In this document: positions 48,980 through 61,555 of the stretch, one piece after another
Layout: the number at the start of each line of letters is the position of its first letter
Numbering within the stretch: the stretch's first letter is position 1
DNA from: Tuctoria greenei
Lineage: Eukaryota > Streptophyta > Magnoliopsida > Poales > Poaceae
DNA: 64,000 bases
Direction: 5' to 3'
Assembly: GCA_036927565.1 (NCBI GenBank)
Contig: JAYESD010000001.1
Span: forward strand, 252,493,097 to 252,557,096
Notes under the pieces: generated by a model
The model's database searches: none
Told to the model about the DNA's origin: nothing
Seen by the model: only the letters and a program-made list of their open reading frames with translations
Position numbers and translations under genes: made by a program

Positions 48980-50829
48980 AGCTGCAATCTGGAAATGAGT
49001 ACAGTTCTGGTTTATCTGACCTGTCTGCAGTAACCCGTAAGTTTCATACAGAAGAAGTCAGAACTAAACTTTATGTTGAATACAAAAATTGTAGTACACT
49101 TCAAAACCTTTCCAGATTGTACTCATACAGCCACTGTTGAACTAGTATGGACAATCTATACCAGTTTTAAGTTGACTCAAGGGTTCTGAAAATTTCGACA
49201 GAACCTCCCCTGTATATGGGCTTATCTCCACATTCTATACAGGTTCATCATGATGAGATATTGAGGTAGTGTCAAAATAAACATTGAGTAACATCGTGTT
49301 AACAATCCAGAACTAAAGAAGTTCCACCACGACAACCTTGTCATGAAGGTATTATGCATCAATTCACAATTATGTGCAAACTGTTCCAAGTTCTAGACTG
49401 CAGGAACCAAATTTGCGACAAATGGAATTAGGCATAGCTACACCTAGATTCAGGTCAGGAGTGATAAATAAAGTTGATAGATGACTTCCTAAGCTTTCCA
49501 GAAATGTACATGCGTAACCATATCACTGTTCTGGATTAGGGGTTATAATTATCCAAACTCAACAGTAAAGCTGACTGGTTTGCATCAGCAGTCATGCAGT
49601 TTACTGTGCTGACTTCCCAATTTGGTCAAACTCCAATTAAAATCAGGAAGGACCCCCCCCCCCAAAACAAACTCGTGAATCTCCACCTACCCTTCTCAAA
49701 CATATATCCCAATAAGGTAGTGGATTCTTCTACAGTGAGTTATGGCAAGAATACAGAAACGGTACAAAGGTGGGTTCATGTGGAGTAATTACAGTAAACC
49801 CCAATTTTCAACAGATTAACAAACTTTTCTGTCTTTATGGTCAACGGAAAAGTTGGAGAGACCTTCACGAGCTTTCCATTCATGTAGGATATGCTTATGT
49901 TATCTAATTGCTAACCACGATTACAACCTGGCGAAGTTGAGCTACTTCGACCAGAAAGCAAGAATCCTGGTTCTATCCATTTTATCAAGTCGAGCCCGAA
50001 GTTATCAGTATCTGATAGTCGGACTTTCTCAAAACACAATGCAACCATTCTGTCGGTGGGGAAGGTCTAGTATCATGTTTGATACTGACGGTACTACGTG
50101 CCTCACGAAAGGAAATTCTATCCGGTACATCCGGTTACGTCTATAGGTGGTTCCTATATCGTTTACTCGCAAACGGCTTCTACACGGGTTGCTACCGGAG
50201 TTAGGTTACCTGCAGAAGACAAACAATCCCCTTTCACACCTTCGCACCTCAAGGGAGGCACGGGGAAACACGGCAGGCAGTCACAATAATATATAACTAA
50301 ACGTAAATGCATACGACTCTGGCGTGAGTCGTCCTCGAGCGAGGCCATGTCTCGAGGTACATGGCTGTAAATACGCCTGTACAGCAAAGACTCCCGTACG
50401 ATCCGGCTTATACACGCTCGGGCATACGTGTTCGCATGTTCTCATAGATATGAGAACACACTATCGGGTTACCTACCACCCGACGGGGTTTCCCTCTAAC
50501 TTTGTGTCACGCTGGGGTACCGCGTGTCATATGTTCTTAGAAACATGGAAAGTTTCAAAGACTCATATTGACTTTCCGTGCCAAGCCACGGAAATTTCAC
50601 ATACCACCTCTCGTATGCTGAGTTTACCGAGATTGATCCGCTCTCGGTGGCGTACCTTACCTCTTACCTGATGTCGGAGCGTCGTTACAGAATATAATAA
50701 CACATAGTTAGTTTACCACCTTTATATCTTATACTAATAATACTCCTTATAACGGCATATAACTAATTCCTCACTCAAGTTCCTAATTTTTGAAAATATG
50801 TTCTTTTCCGGTACACTGTTCCCAACGAA
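48980..50829 (-). other. E4 5' leader
   Basis: About 1.85 kb between primer site and accessory ORF. Only short open frames and a C-run (about 49652-49662) are present. It could contain an intron and the packaging signal; neither can be located by eye. Confidence 0.55.
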
Positions 50830-50841
50830 GCTCTGATACCA
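50830..50841 (-). promoter_or_regulatory. E4 primer-binding site
   Basis: TGGTATCAGAGC on the minus strand, a perfect complement to the initiator tRNA-Met 3' end, four bases inside the 5' LTR. Confidence 0.9.
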
Positions 50842-50845
50842 TGTC

Positions 50846-53800
50846 TGTGGGGACCGGAATCCACATATCCGAGGATCTCATTGGGTGGTGTCGTGCGATG
50901 CGACACCCAACAGTTTACAAGAATAGAACCAGAATAAAGTACAAGACCACGTCTTTTATTTAATACACAGCGGAAGTTTTCACAATACTAGCGGATGTAA
51001 AAAAATATATACATACCATAGCTACGCTCTCAGCACTAGCTATGCAAAAAGCAAAGTTTTCCATGCCAGGGATACTTTGCACTAGAAACACTCAAACTAT
51101 GGCGGCGTGCAGGGTTCCCACTCGGCTGTACACCCTGGAGGGGGTGTTGCCTCATCGTCAAACCCATCCTCAAAAGGGTAACCTGCAAAAACTCGTTAAC
51201 TGCAAACGTGAGCTTAAGGCTCAGCAAGACTTAACCGTCTCACTAGACAGATGCACGGGGACACTAAACATAGGTAAGGAATAGCATAAATAACTCGCCT
51301 ACAAGTGGATCCTTATAACCAAGTTTTAAGTAGCAAATGACATTCTCTGAGCACGGCACATCATGTGCTCCACAATCAAACAAGAAACGTTTTACCGATG
51401 ATATGACATGCCCAAAGCACATAATGCTATTACAGCTAAAGTATGGGGAAATTGTAAATCTTTAGTTATACTATCTCTAAATCAAACAAAGTTGCAAGGT
51501 AATTATAATTCAATATCATATGACTTTCCTGATTTCTTTAGTATTTACTACGTCGCGACTGCGACAGACAAGTGGTACTCTATTACTGCGAGGGACAGTG
51601 ATTGCAATCAGGACACACCCGGACAACATGACACATACGTCGTTCGGAAGTGTCAGCGAGCACACCTGTACCTACATAACACTTCAGTACTAGGCGTATA
51701 TGGCCACCTTTCACAAGAAACTCAAAGGCTGAGCCCGTCTCACCTCCGCAAACAGAAGGTCTCCGCACAGAACACCTCATGTGTCTGCCGACCGATTTAC
51801 ACCTTACTGTCCTCAACCCACCCCTATCGATGGTGAGTTAATGGGTCTCAACACCCCAGTTATCAAGTTACATCAGTTTATTGGATTCCATATGTCCATT
51901 ATATTGCCGGTACAATTCAAGCTTGTCCGAAGGGGCTGCATACGGACGGGCCTTAATCGACACAGGCAGGGCTATGCGACCGAGACTCAATTCTCGCCGC
52001 TTCCTATCCATTCCCTGCCCGGTCTCAATTTCATTATATTAAACCATTTTCTTTTCAACCAATCCTGTGAGATACATCTCTCGCGAGTAGATTCCAACTA
52101 CTCAACTTCTACCGGATTTCCTATGCATTAGCAAAGCAGTTACTACTGGTCAAACTGTAACTCGTGCCAAATAAACCCTGGGATTTTTGGTCATGCATGT
52201 GGAGTATCAATCACCCTATACGTAATGCACATATCAATACTTATGACGTAAGGTGATAAAGACTATAAAAATTCTGTAAAGCTTTTAAATGCAAACCGGG
52301 GCTTGCCTTGTTGCAGGTCAGGTTCTGAGTTAAAAAATGGAAGGTTCTCTTCCAAGGCTTCTGGCTCCTCCTCGACTTCGGTCACTATACGATATGCAGA
52401 TAACATGGATATATAAATGACTTTGAAATTTATTTAGTTTAAGACCATAAATTAATTCATGGTGATCACTATATGACAGGGACCTTAATTGGCTTTGGAA
52501 CTTCGATGGTAGATACTAGGGAATATGATCAAAGCTCTTGCAAAGAACAGGAGATGATCATAGCAGATTGTGGTCTCCGAAAGTATGGCAAGCAAATCAA
52601 CTTCCAAAAATTTCCGAGAGGAAACTGTAGCTTGAACCTAGCTAACAGTTGATAATCAAGATGGAGGGAGTGGTTCTGGTCTTAGCAAAATTTGTTTCAT
52701 AATTTTCTAAGCTGTGGGGAAGGAGTTACTGTATTTCTAATTCGGCAAGAATTTCTGGATTTACTTTATAATTGAGTTTCTAGACATTAAATCAATATTT
52801 GGTTTGTAACTGATTTAGGACTAGTATAGTAGGTTAATTAAATCCAAGATTTTAACAGGAGCTAGGGTATGACTAAAGGAAGACTCAGTAAAATTTTGGG
52901 ACCTAATAAAGCAACCTAATAGCTGTGAAAATTCAATAACTGAAAAAGGAAATTGAATTATACAGAGAGTTAAACAGGTGCTATGGCTCCCAAATTTTGC
53001 CTGATAATCAAGAATAGGACAATAAATTTTATGTGAATTTTGGGGATTTTTCCTGTGGATATCTTGTCTGGAAAAATTTCATTTGCATTAGGAAAGATTA
53101 TTTCCTACAGAATTTAACTTTGAGTTTCACAGAACCTAATTGGTATTGACAGAAACTAGAGCTCAGGAGCTTCCGAACAAAATTTGTTTGAAGAATTTTG
53201 GAGTATCCTACAGAAAGTTATGGATTTTCTAAGTTGGAGCCTAATCTGGAATAATTTCCTAATTTGATTTAACTCGTGGGCCCCACTGTTTTAAAATGAA
53301 CCAATAGTATTTAAACCACACGGGGGCCACAGAGTTCCACCGCGTAGCCACAGCAAATCCGTGGCCACACCCGATCCGACGGGATTTACCGCCGCTGACA
53401 CGCGGGACCCGCCGCGTCGTCTTCTACCTCCCGACGCGGGCGGCGCGCGGGGCTCCCGCGGCGGTGCTCTCCGGCGAGCCTCGCCGCCGGCCAATCCAAC
53501 GCACCAGATTCGCGGAAACTTGCCGCCTGGGGGTTTTTGGGGTCGCTGAGCACGATGGTGAGGTCAGTGGGTCTTGAAGCTCGCCGGAAAAGGTCGTGCG
53601 ACGGCGGTGGCGGCGATGAGCGCTCGGGCAACATAGAGCTCTCTATAGAGTAGCTCAAATCACTCGGGAATTGCTTCAAAACCTTTCTGGGATGATGGAG
53701 TTCAAGGATATGGGCGCAGAAGGGGAGTGAGTTGCCGGGAATCATGAGTTCGACGGTGAACCGAGGTTTTCTCACCGGCGGCGAGCAAAACTCGAAATTC

Positions 53801-54881
53801 AGAGCCGTTGCTTGATGATCCTTAAAGGTTTTTGTTCACACAGGAGCGCTAGGGCCTATAGACACTATCTCTAAGTAATTGCAAAGGATTATTGCTTGCC
53901 GAAAAGGAATTTGACATGAAATCATAGCTAGCTATCTACCCTCGGCCGTAGAGGAAACGAACAATAACTCGCTCAGGCTTCAACGATAAGGGAAACGGTT
54001 TGTACCATGAGCTAGAGTTTGATCAGGCGCACCTTTTTGCTCTTTGGAGCTAGGCTTGAAACGGCGCGGAACGGCGGCACGCCGCGGAGCAGTGGCGAGC
54101 GGCGGCGATGGCGCGCGGCGGAAGAATAGTGGCGAGGCAGTGGAGCTGTGATCGGGGATGAGGATTAAAGGGGGCTTCGGCCGGCCTTTTATAGGGCCGC
54201 GGCGAGCAGGCAGGCAGCTCGCTGGAGCTGCATGCGCGCGCGCGGTGTCGAGCGGGGGCGCGGCGGTGCAGAGGTGTCGGGGTTGAGCTGATCCGTTTAA
54301 AAAGGGGAGCTGACATGTGGGGCCCACTGTCCAGTGATTCTCCCCACAGTTCAGTTACTAATTCATTTAAAAATAGAAGATCAACTCCAAAAATCATGAA
54401 ATTTTGTGGAGATGGCAAATGAATTATTCTGAACACAATGGTGAACTCAATTCTTATGTTTAAAGAAGTTGGGGAAGAATTAAAAATTCAGATTTGAATT
54501 TGATTCAAATTTGCCAAGCACCTCAATAAAAATAGTAGATGAGTTTCTAAAATCTTGAAACATTGTAAGCATGCTATTGAGGAATTTAGGAGCTCATGGA
54601 AAAATTTAGAGCCCTTAATTTGAATATTTGGTTTAGAGCTTATTAGGGCTTCATTGTGCATTGCTTACTAATCCTTATCCAAAAATTCTTATTCTTAAAA
54701 GGTGAATAGAATATAATTTGGATTCATGGTGAAGTCTAATACCCATGATAAAAGAATCTAACAAAGAGTGCAAGAAAAGTTTTGGATGGCATAGTTCATG
54801 TGTACCATTATATTGGAGATCCAAAATAGTTGATCACAAAACCCATATGAACTTAACATGCCATAAAAGTGGGGTTTTACA
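50846..54881 (-). repeat. E4 5' LTR
   Basis: 4036 bp, aligned to 38919-42954 without net length change. TATA box at 54185-54194 on the minus strand. AAAGG follows at 54882. Confidence 0.95.
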
Positions 54882-54886
54882 AAAGG

Positions 54887-57787
54887 TCCCCTACACGGAC
54901 ACGTTGACGTTGCCCGCTAGAAGATTTACACCTTTATGCCTTCGCATCTCCATTCAAGGAAAACCGAGGAGTCTCCACACTACAGTCTGGAGTTACATCA
55001 ATTTAATGGGCCCATATACCATTATGCGACCGGTACAGTTCAAGCTTGTCCAACGGTGCCGCATACGGCACGGTCCTCAAGCGACACAGGCAGGGCTATG
55101 CGATAGAGACTCAATTCTCACCGCTTCCTATCCATCCCCTGCCCGGTCTCCATTTCATTATATTATGCCATTTTCTATCTAACCAATCCTGTGAGATATG
55201 TCCTACATCTCTCGCGAGTAGATTCCAACTACTCCACTTCTACCAGATTTCCTATGCATTAGCAAAGCAGTTACTACAGGTCAAATTGTAACTCGTTCCA
55301 ACCAAACCCTGGGATTTGTGGTCATGCAAGTGGAGTATCAAACACCTTATATGTAATGCACAATATCAACTGGAGTCATAAGTGAATAAAACTGGAAAAC
55401 TTTGAAAAGCTCTTAAATGCAAACCGGGGCTTGCCTTATTTTGCGACTCGAATAAATGTCAATTGTTAGTGGTCCTTCTATGCAGACTCCGCCAAGGACT
55501 TCAAGTGGACACCCTGGCCTTCTCCTCCAAGCGAAACTTCTCGTCGATCACCTATCATCACGTTCCTATCGACATGATATGAATATAAGTAATTAAGTAA
55601 TTAAGTAATTTAATAATAGACTCCACGGGGTTATGTAAACTCTAAGAATGAGGAGTTTGACTAGGAAGGACAGATATGCCTCTGTTTTGGGGGTAAAGGA
55701 TGAGTCAAGGTGGACATAGTAGTGTCGGTATGAATTGAAAGGTACAACATAAAGCTACATTGCAACTTAGCATACCACACTTAAAGCTATGCCACGCGAG
55801 ATCGACAATTCTGAATGGTGAAGAAGTGTTGGGCAGAGAAGAGTAAGGATGGCCCAAAAATTAAGGTGGGACATCGAAAGCTTGAGTATGAGTGGAGTGT
55901 ACAACATGAAGGTCGCAATTTAGCAGTCGACCAATGAACTTGACTTAACTCATAAAGGAGTAAAGCTCGTTAAGTGAGCAGTGCTGTCGTAGGGTCCTAA
56001 CTTAGGATGCACCATGATAGAACCTAATGACACTTGGGACTGACTTCGGATCAACATGGCTTGGACTTAAGAAGCCATTACAAGCACTGTTAACTTAGCA
56101 TGAGTACCAAGACAACGTCAAATGACTTTTAGGTAAAGTAGTTTCTACGGCAAGCTTCTCGAGCATCGTTCAAGTGCTTACACGACGACACTAATGTAGT
56201 GTCTCCCGCAAGCCTGTCCAGGTGAGCTCGGTAAGCTCTCGGGACTTAAACATGATGCAAGACCTTGCCGTGAAGGCAGAATTTGCCATCTTGAGAAGAT
56301 CGTCTTAGCAACGTCCACACCAACCCGGACTCATCAATGGGGTGAGCGGAATTCCGAACACCACCTTGTGAGTCTTAAGGCTAGTGATGTCGACTCGGTT
56401 GTTGATAAGCGACTCGATGAACCTATCATCGATGAAGTGGTACACCAAGTTAACCAATCCTGTGATCGGTTAGGGAACATCCTCGACACAACCAAGGAAC
56501 TCTTATCCAAGGTTTTGCCTTGGTCTAGTTTTCCTTGTCGATCACAACGTTCTCACTTTACTTAGCCATAGGTCATCGGTGATCACCAACCCACCTGGTT
56601 TGACCTAGAAGGCATTTCATCGAGCATCTAGATTACACCTAGGACTCGATCACTCTCACCTCGACTAAAACCTAATTTGGCTTGACAACTATTGTCCGAC
56701 GAGTCGTGCTTGTGTTCTAGCACCACACACATCACGAGCATCCTTCATCTCGATGTCAGGGCACGATGACGGCTCGGAGCGTCACGACGACGTCATGTGG
56801 TCAACGACGTCAACGCGGCTCATGGTGGAGCATCACGAGCACGCACGGACAAGCTAACACGATACAAACGACAAAGGAGGTCAACTTAGGGATTTCTATA
56901 GGAATGACATCAAGGCGGAACATGGACATATGACTTGACGACACATGAGTACCATTAGGGGTCACGACTAACGGAATTCGATGACGTCAAGCAAGGTATT
57001 TCAGGGCAAGGCTCACCTTGTAGGCATTTTGCCGAACATCTTGGGTGTGTACTTGATTTCCGTCGCTTCATCACCATTCAAAGGGCATCTTGGCGCTTAG
57101 GCTTGTCGGTCGCAACATAATTCTACCCCTGCATCACATACCAGTTCTAAACATCAGATTTCAGAACTGAGTAAGTTGAATTTCGAACTCAGGTTTGAAT
57201 TTGAATTTAAGCGGTGATACTTGATTCAATGAAATAAATGGTAGATTAGTTTCAAAAATCCTGAAACTTTAGAGTTTACCTTTTTGAACCATAAGGGACC
57301 TTAGGAAAAATTTGGAATGGATTTGGAAAAAGTTAAGTACAAAGTTTAAATTTAAAGTCGACTCTAATTAGATTCTCAGTACGTGTCCAATAAATGGAAA
57401 ACGTGCTTCAAAAATTTTGAAACTTTACCGAGAGTATATTGGGAATATTAGAAGGTCATGGAAAAATTTACAGCCTTAGATTTGAATTCTTTTGAATGTC
57501 CCATTTTAGGGTTCCAATAATTCCTTTTTCTTTCTCTCCATTTTGTTTTCTTTTCTCCTTTAATTTTTCATTGAAAATGTGAATACCTGGAAATTAAGGA
57601 TTTTACCCCTTAAGTTCCAAATACATTAGCAACCATGTTCTATATGTAAATTTTTAATAGGTTCCTATTTTTAGTGAACATTGGTTAACTCATATGGTTC
57701 ATATGAGTTTGGATTTCCAAGTCCACTTTCAAAATTTTTAAGTTCGCATTTTTGCGTTTTTGTTCTTCCGAAAAGCTGGCTTTTATA
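54887..57787 (-). repeat. E2 right LTR, second part
   Basis: Continues the LTR after E4 at TCCCCTACACGG and is collinear with 12536-13161 plus 26381 onward. At 55501-55516 it shows the empty E3 target (GTGGACACCCTGG). Near 57158 about 1.17 kb present in the left LTR is missing. It ends TTTTATA, followed by AAGAC (57788-57792). Confidence 0.88.
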
Positions 57788-57792
57788 AAGAC

Positions 57793-58159
57793 CATCTCAG
57801 CCTTCTTACCAAAAGGAGATTGACTTTTTAAAAGCCCGTCTCGAATTAGTCTTCAAACTTGCGACGGACTTTCATAAAATCCGTCTCGGATATTTTACAT
57901 AAAGGATATGTCCGCCTTAAAGCCCGTCTCAGATTTCTTAGAAAAAAGGAGACTGGCTGCTTTAAAGGTTGACTCGGATTTCTAACAAAAAGGAGACGAG
58001 GGTTCTTAAATCTTGTCTCTCATGTATACTGATTGGCGACACGCCCAATAGCTCGTCTCCGATTACTCTGGAATGCGAGATGCGACGATGCAGATGCTCT
58101 TTTTGCGTGTCTCCGTTCCTCATGCGGACACGTCTCGAATGAGCCTTTCTCATGTAGTG
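57793..58159. mobile_element. CACTA element K2, right terminal fragment
   Basis: Continues the GAGACGG / CCCGTCTC subterminal repeats of 11204-11642 after the E2 insertion. It terminates in TTTCTCATGTAGTG, the inverse of CACTACATGAGAAA. The next bases (TCT) start a different repeat that also occurs without K2 at about 7482, which fixes the border. Confidence 0.82.
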
Positions 58160-58735
58160 TCTGTTTTCAGTCTATTTAAATCAAAGGTGATTTATGTTGT
58201 CGTTAAAATCTCGCTGATGTTTTAGAAGGTGGGATTTTTGCACGAGCACCACAAGCTCCGATGATAGAAGGAAACTCTAGAGGTAGTAGGTCGGCTTAAC
58301 GGTAATAGTAGAAGAGATAAAAAAGATGATGGGGAGCGGTACGGGTCACATGATGAGAACGGCCTGAGAATGGTGGGAGGTGGGGGAGTGTGAGGTGGGA
58401 GTTGGCGGCGGTGGGGAACTTCTTGAGAACGACCAGGGGAAGGGGGTAGGATGATCAACGTCGGTGAGAGAATTAAGTGAGGGAGAGAGAGAGAGAGGAG
58501 AACATTGGATGAAGGTTGAAGGTCATTAATTCTCCGTTCAATACCAACCCGATAGTTTATCGACGTTCACCTAAGAAATCAAGACTTTTCAGTCAACTAG
58601 ATTAATAAATGAATGTCATTAATTCTCCGTTCAATGTATTATGATGCACGCGTACTACCTCATTTAAAAATAAATGAAGGACATCTATTTGAACTAGATT
58701 AGCTGTCCCCATTTATTTCATAGCAGAAGTGATAT
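58160..58735 (-). repeat. Dispersed repeat, inverted copy of 6960-7482
   Basis: The reverse complement of the left copy, beginning immediately at the K2 end. It contains the G/A-rich counterpart of the C/T-rich block and a Stowaway-like end near 58700-58731. Confidence 0.75.
58655..58731. mobile_element. Possible small Stowaway-like MITE
   Basis: About 77 bp with imperfect inverted ends: CTACCTCATTTAAAAATAAA on the left and, inverted from the right, CACTTCTGCTATGAAATAAA. TA dinucleotides lie near both ends. Size and ends fit a Stowaway-type element, but the inverted repeats are poor. Confidence 0.4.
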
Positions 58736-59765
58736 GAACACGAGCGTGTCTCCGTGATGTTGTCCCAATCTTTCACGGTACTAGACAATCCAAGAATTAA
58801 TATATCAAAAACAACTTTAAAATTGATAGATGAAGCTGGCTTACTGGAGATGCAAACTAAAAAAAACAAAGCTCCCACCCTTGGTGCTGATTTTAACCAC
58901 CAACAGGACAAGACAAAGTACAGCAAACACCCAGATCACCCCTTCAAGCAGTTGCTTGATCACGATCCACAAAAGAACCTGACTGATTAGTAGACCGTGT
59001 CAGTAGGGAAAGAATTTTCCAGCCAAGTAGCAGATTGGGATCTCTTGTCTGAAGCATACACAGCACATGAAAAGAATAAAGATAAAACCCCACCGTCCAA
59101 TCAGATCCTCTCAATAGCTAAGCAGATCTTTCTCTTGGAAGAAATCATGCACTAGGGTAAAGCACCCAGAAACAAAATTCTTCACGTAACTAGCTGATAA
59201 TATACTTCCAGCCGCAGCAAAAGCAACACGAACAGAAGGATGGATCTACGAAGAAATCAAGGATGTACTCAGATCAAATAATCTGATCACATTCATTCCC
59301 AATCCCTAAGGAAGGCTGCACAATAAGATCATCAGAGGAGAAGATCGCCTTCACCTCCTCTCCATAGCAGATTGGAAATTCCTACGCAGCAAGCACACGA
59401 TAAAATATAATATCTGATCCTCCTTTACAAGGGACCACGTCCCTAGCCTTTTATATGAGCTCATAGATAGACTCCAATACCCATACGACTTGGACTCTTG
59501 TTCACCCTGATGCACGTAGGCAACCATCACACGTTAGAGTCCAAAACAGAAACCAATTGACTCCCCTAGTTAAACAAATTGACCTGGATCACAATACGGA
59601 CCTTGACTATAACAAAACTGATTCATCCTGGTACACGCAGGTACCAATGACTAACCTTCACATATATGACTAAGACTCTTGCAAATCATAAAATAATACG
59701 GCAATGTTGCTAATACTCCTGCTTACATTCTCAAATTAAAGAAGCATAACTGATTGCATATATCC
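58736..59765 (-). other. Possible degenerate LTR or 3' region of a minus-strand gypsy relic
   Basis: On the minus strand a TATA-like ATATAAAAGG lies at 59447-59456 with a long leader-like stretch after it, downstream of the gag-protease relic at 60397-61330. No clear TG/CA ends or second copy were found. No convincing coding frame. Confidence 0.3.
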
Positions 59766-60432
59766 TCACGTTGGGCTTCTGTTGATATCGAGAAGCTTAA
59801 TACTAGCATATAAATATTGTTTCATGTTCCTTACTCCATGCTTCTCTTCCTTGCACAGATTGTTAGCACTCCTAAACATTTTTGTGCATGGCAAAACTTC
59901 AACAACTATTGATCCAGCCACGCCAATCAGATCAAAATAAAAAGGATCAATCTGAATAATCTTGCTTGAATTATTGGATGAACATTTAACAAGACTCAAA
60001 TAATTATCTGAAAGGGCAACAGCCTCATCGTACTCCCTCCCTTGGATCAAAGCCGCCTCTTGGCTTTGCGGGTGCATCAATTAATTTTCTCATATTTGCA
60101 GCAACTGTATTAATGTATTTGGCTTTGAATTCAGCTCCTATAAAAGTATACTTTGCAAGCATCAGTTCATATGAAATTTTTTTCTTCTTCTCCTTCAAAG
60201 TAATAGGCATAGAGCCAATCTTCAATGAAGTATTTTGATCACTGCAACTTGTTTCATAGCCATGAACCTCAAGTACTGTAACAACTTTTGAACCACTGGC
60301 AGCATGCAAACGAACTGGAATAACTACATCATTCTTCTCCCCTTGGAGCAATGACATCCTCTGCTTTGGTGTGTCTTTGGGTGCCCTTTTCTTATTTTGA
60401 AACAGCAGGAAACTCTGTTGCATTGATAGCAC
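59766..60432 (-). pseudogene. Unrecognised broken reading frames
   Basis: Two overlapping minus-strand frames: 60432 down to 60025 (135 codons, including VVIPVRLHAASGSKVVTVLE and KYTFIGAEFKAKYIN) and 60080 down to 59766 (104 codons, including IIQIDPFYFDLIGVAGSIVV). Their overlap suggests one frame broken by a shift near 60050. The residue pattern (alternating hydrophobics, balanced composition) looks like former protein-coding sequence, yet it does not resemble the RT that should follow a gypsy protease. It may be a captured host gene fragment. I cannot name it. Confidence 0.35.
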
Positions 60433-61330
60433 TTTCCTTCCTCGGCTTCAGCACATGAGATATACCTTTATGCATGAATGAATAATTATTGGAACAGCCC
60501 CCATGCGTTGCATCACGATCGAACTGCCATGGCCTCCCCAACACCAAATGCCATGCGCTCATCGGCGCCACATCGCAGTCTACACTATCAATATGGTTGT
60601 CCACTGCAAATTTTACTCTTGCTTTGTGAGTGATTCTCAGTGTACCACTTTGATTTATCCACTACATATAACGTGGAGTAGGCAGCCTCTATGTTGAAAA
60701 AGACAATGCATGTTCCACATCCGAACAAATAACATATTAGTGAAACTTCCACCATCAATAATTAACTTGCATGCCTTTTCTTTTATTTTTCATTGTGATT
60801 GGAAAATAGAACAGCGTTGTCCCTTCAAATTAGCAATGGTGCATTCACCTTGTACTTCTTGAGACATCAACGATAAACCATTTGAAGCATGATCAGAATC
60901 ATCAGTCATTGGTTTATTAGAAACCTCAATATGTTGTCTAGGTGTTAACAAAGACGTATCAATACTTGCAGCAGTAGAATCATCTTGAGAACCTTTTTTT
61001 TCACAAACACATCAGAGACACCATTTGCAGCTTCATTTTTTAATGCAATAGCACTCGCAAAACTGTTTTGAGATGTGGTCGATATATTAGTTTTAACAAT
61101 AGCACTAGCTGAATCCTTCTCACAGCTTCCAGCAGAAAATTCAATTTTTGAAGCAATATGAATATATAGTTTGAACTCTCTAGTGTTTTTTATTATTAGA
61201 TAAGCTTTCAGCATATTTGTAACATTTGATCTCTGTAAACTCTTGATGTGTCCAGGAAAGTAATAATCATAGAGGTAATTATTGGTGTTAGTATGCATTA
61301 GTAACTTTCTAACCATATGTGTTGTCTCTT
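60397..61330 (-). pseudogene. Ty3/gypsy gag-end and protease relic (CRM/Reina-like)
   Basis: On the minus strand, KEKACKLIIDGGSF (about 60780-60740) matches the aspartic protease active-site region of CRM/Reina-type elements. Further on come CDVAPMSAWHLVLGRPWQFD (about 60570-60515) and YSFMHKGISHVLKP. Upstream, CTIANLKGQRCSIFQ and a Ser/Thr-rich stretch (61316-60945) look like the tail of gag. Several stops and frameshifts occur, and no RT, RNase H or integrase remains. Confidence 0.65.
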
Positions 61331-61555
61331 AGATACATTGGCTTTATTGCCTTTTCACTATAACATTTTAATATTGCCAAATGATACTTGCTCTCCCCCC
61401 GGTTTGCTTACGTTCAAGTTGCTTCGAATTTATATTCCAGGATCCGTGGATTCCATGTTTCTACATATATTTATCTTATATTACTTCAACCACAATCAAA
61501 TACCTTTTTTCATCTTATAAGTCATATTTAGGAAATATACACTTTGCTTAGGCAC

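Larger units (their letters stand above)
38919..54881 (-). mobile_element. E4: young Tekay-like Ty3/gypsy retrotransposon
   Basis: Complete minus-strand element of 15,963 bp. On the plus strand: 3' LTR 38919-42954, polypurine tract, pol, protease, gag, an accessory ORF, leader, primer site, 5' LTR 50846-54881. Both LTRs are 4036 bp and differ at roughly two dozen positions counted by eye. TSD AAAGG at 38914-38918 and 54882-54886. The empty site is seen in the left E2 LTR at about 12530. Gag, protease and pol are in one reading frame except for one stop (46084) and one frameshift (about 43755). A second stop lies in the accessory ORF (48203). Confidence 0.95.
11643..57787 (-). mobile_element. 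E2: LTR-52 bp-LTR gypsy-type element hosting E3, E4 and a duplication
   Basis: Minus-strand LTR element without coding region. Left LTR = 11643-13161 + 26381-29733 (or its duplicate 34538-37973). Right LTR = 38026-38918 + 54887-57787. LTRs begin TGTGGGGA on the plus strand and end TTTTACA (left) or TTTTATA (right, last CA mutated). The 5-bp target duplication AAGAC flanks it exactly. Between the LTRs only 37974-38025 remains, with polypurine tract and primer site. Its LTR ends, PPT and PBS resemble those of E4, so it is a relative of that family. Whether it moved in this reduced form is inferred, not shown. Confidence 0.85.

Noticed and set aside
49594..49788. Short plus-strand frame near the C-run in the E4 leader
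   Set aside because: Antisense to the element, no domain, interrupted by a homopolymer.
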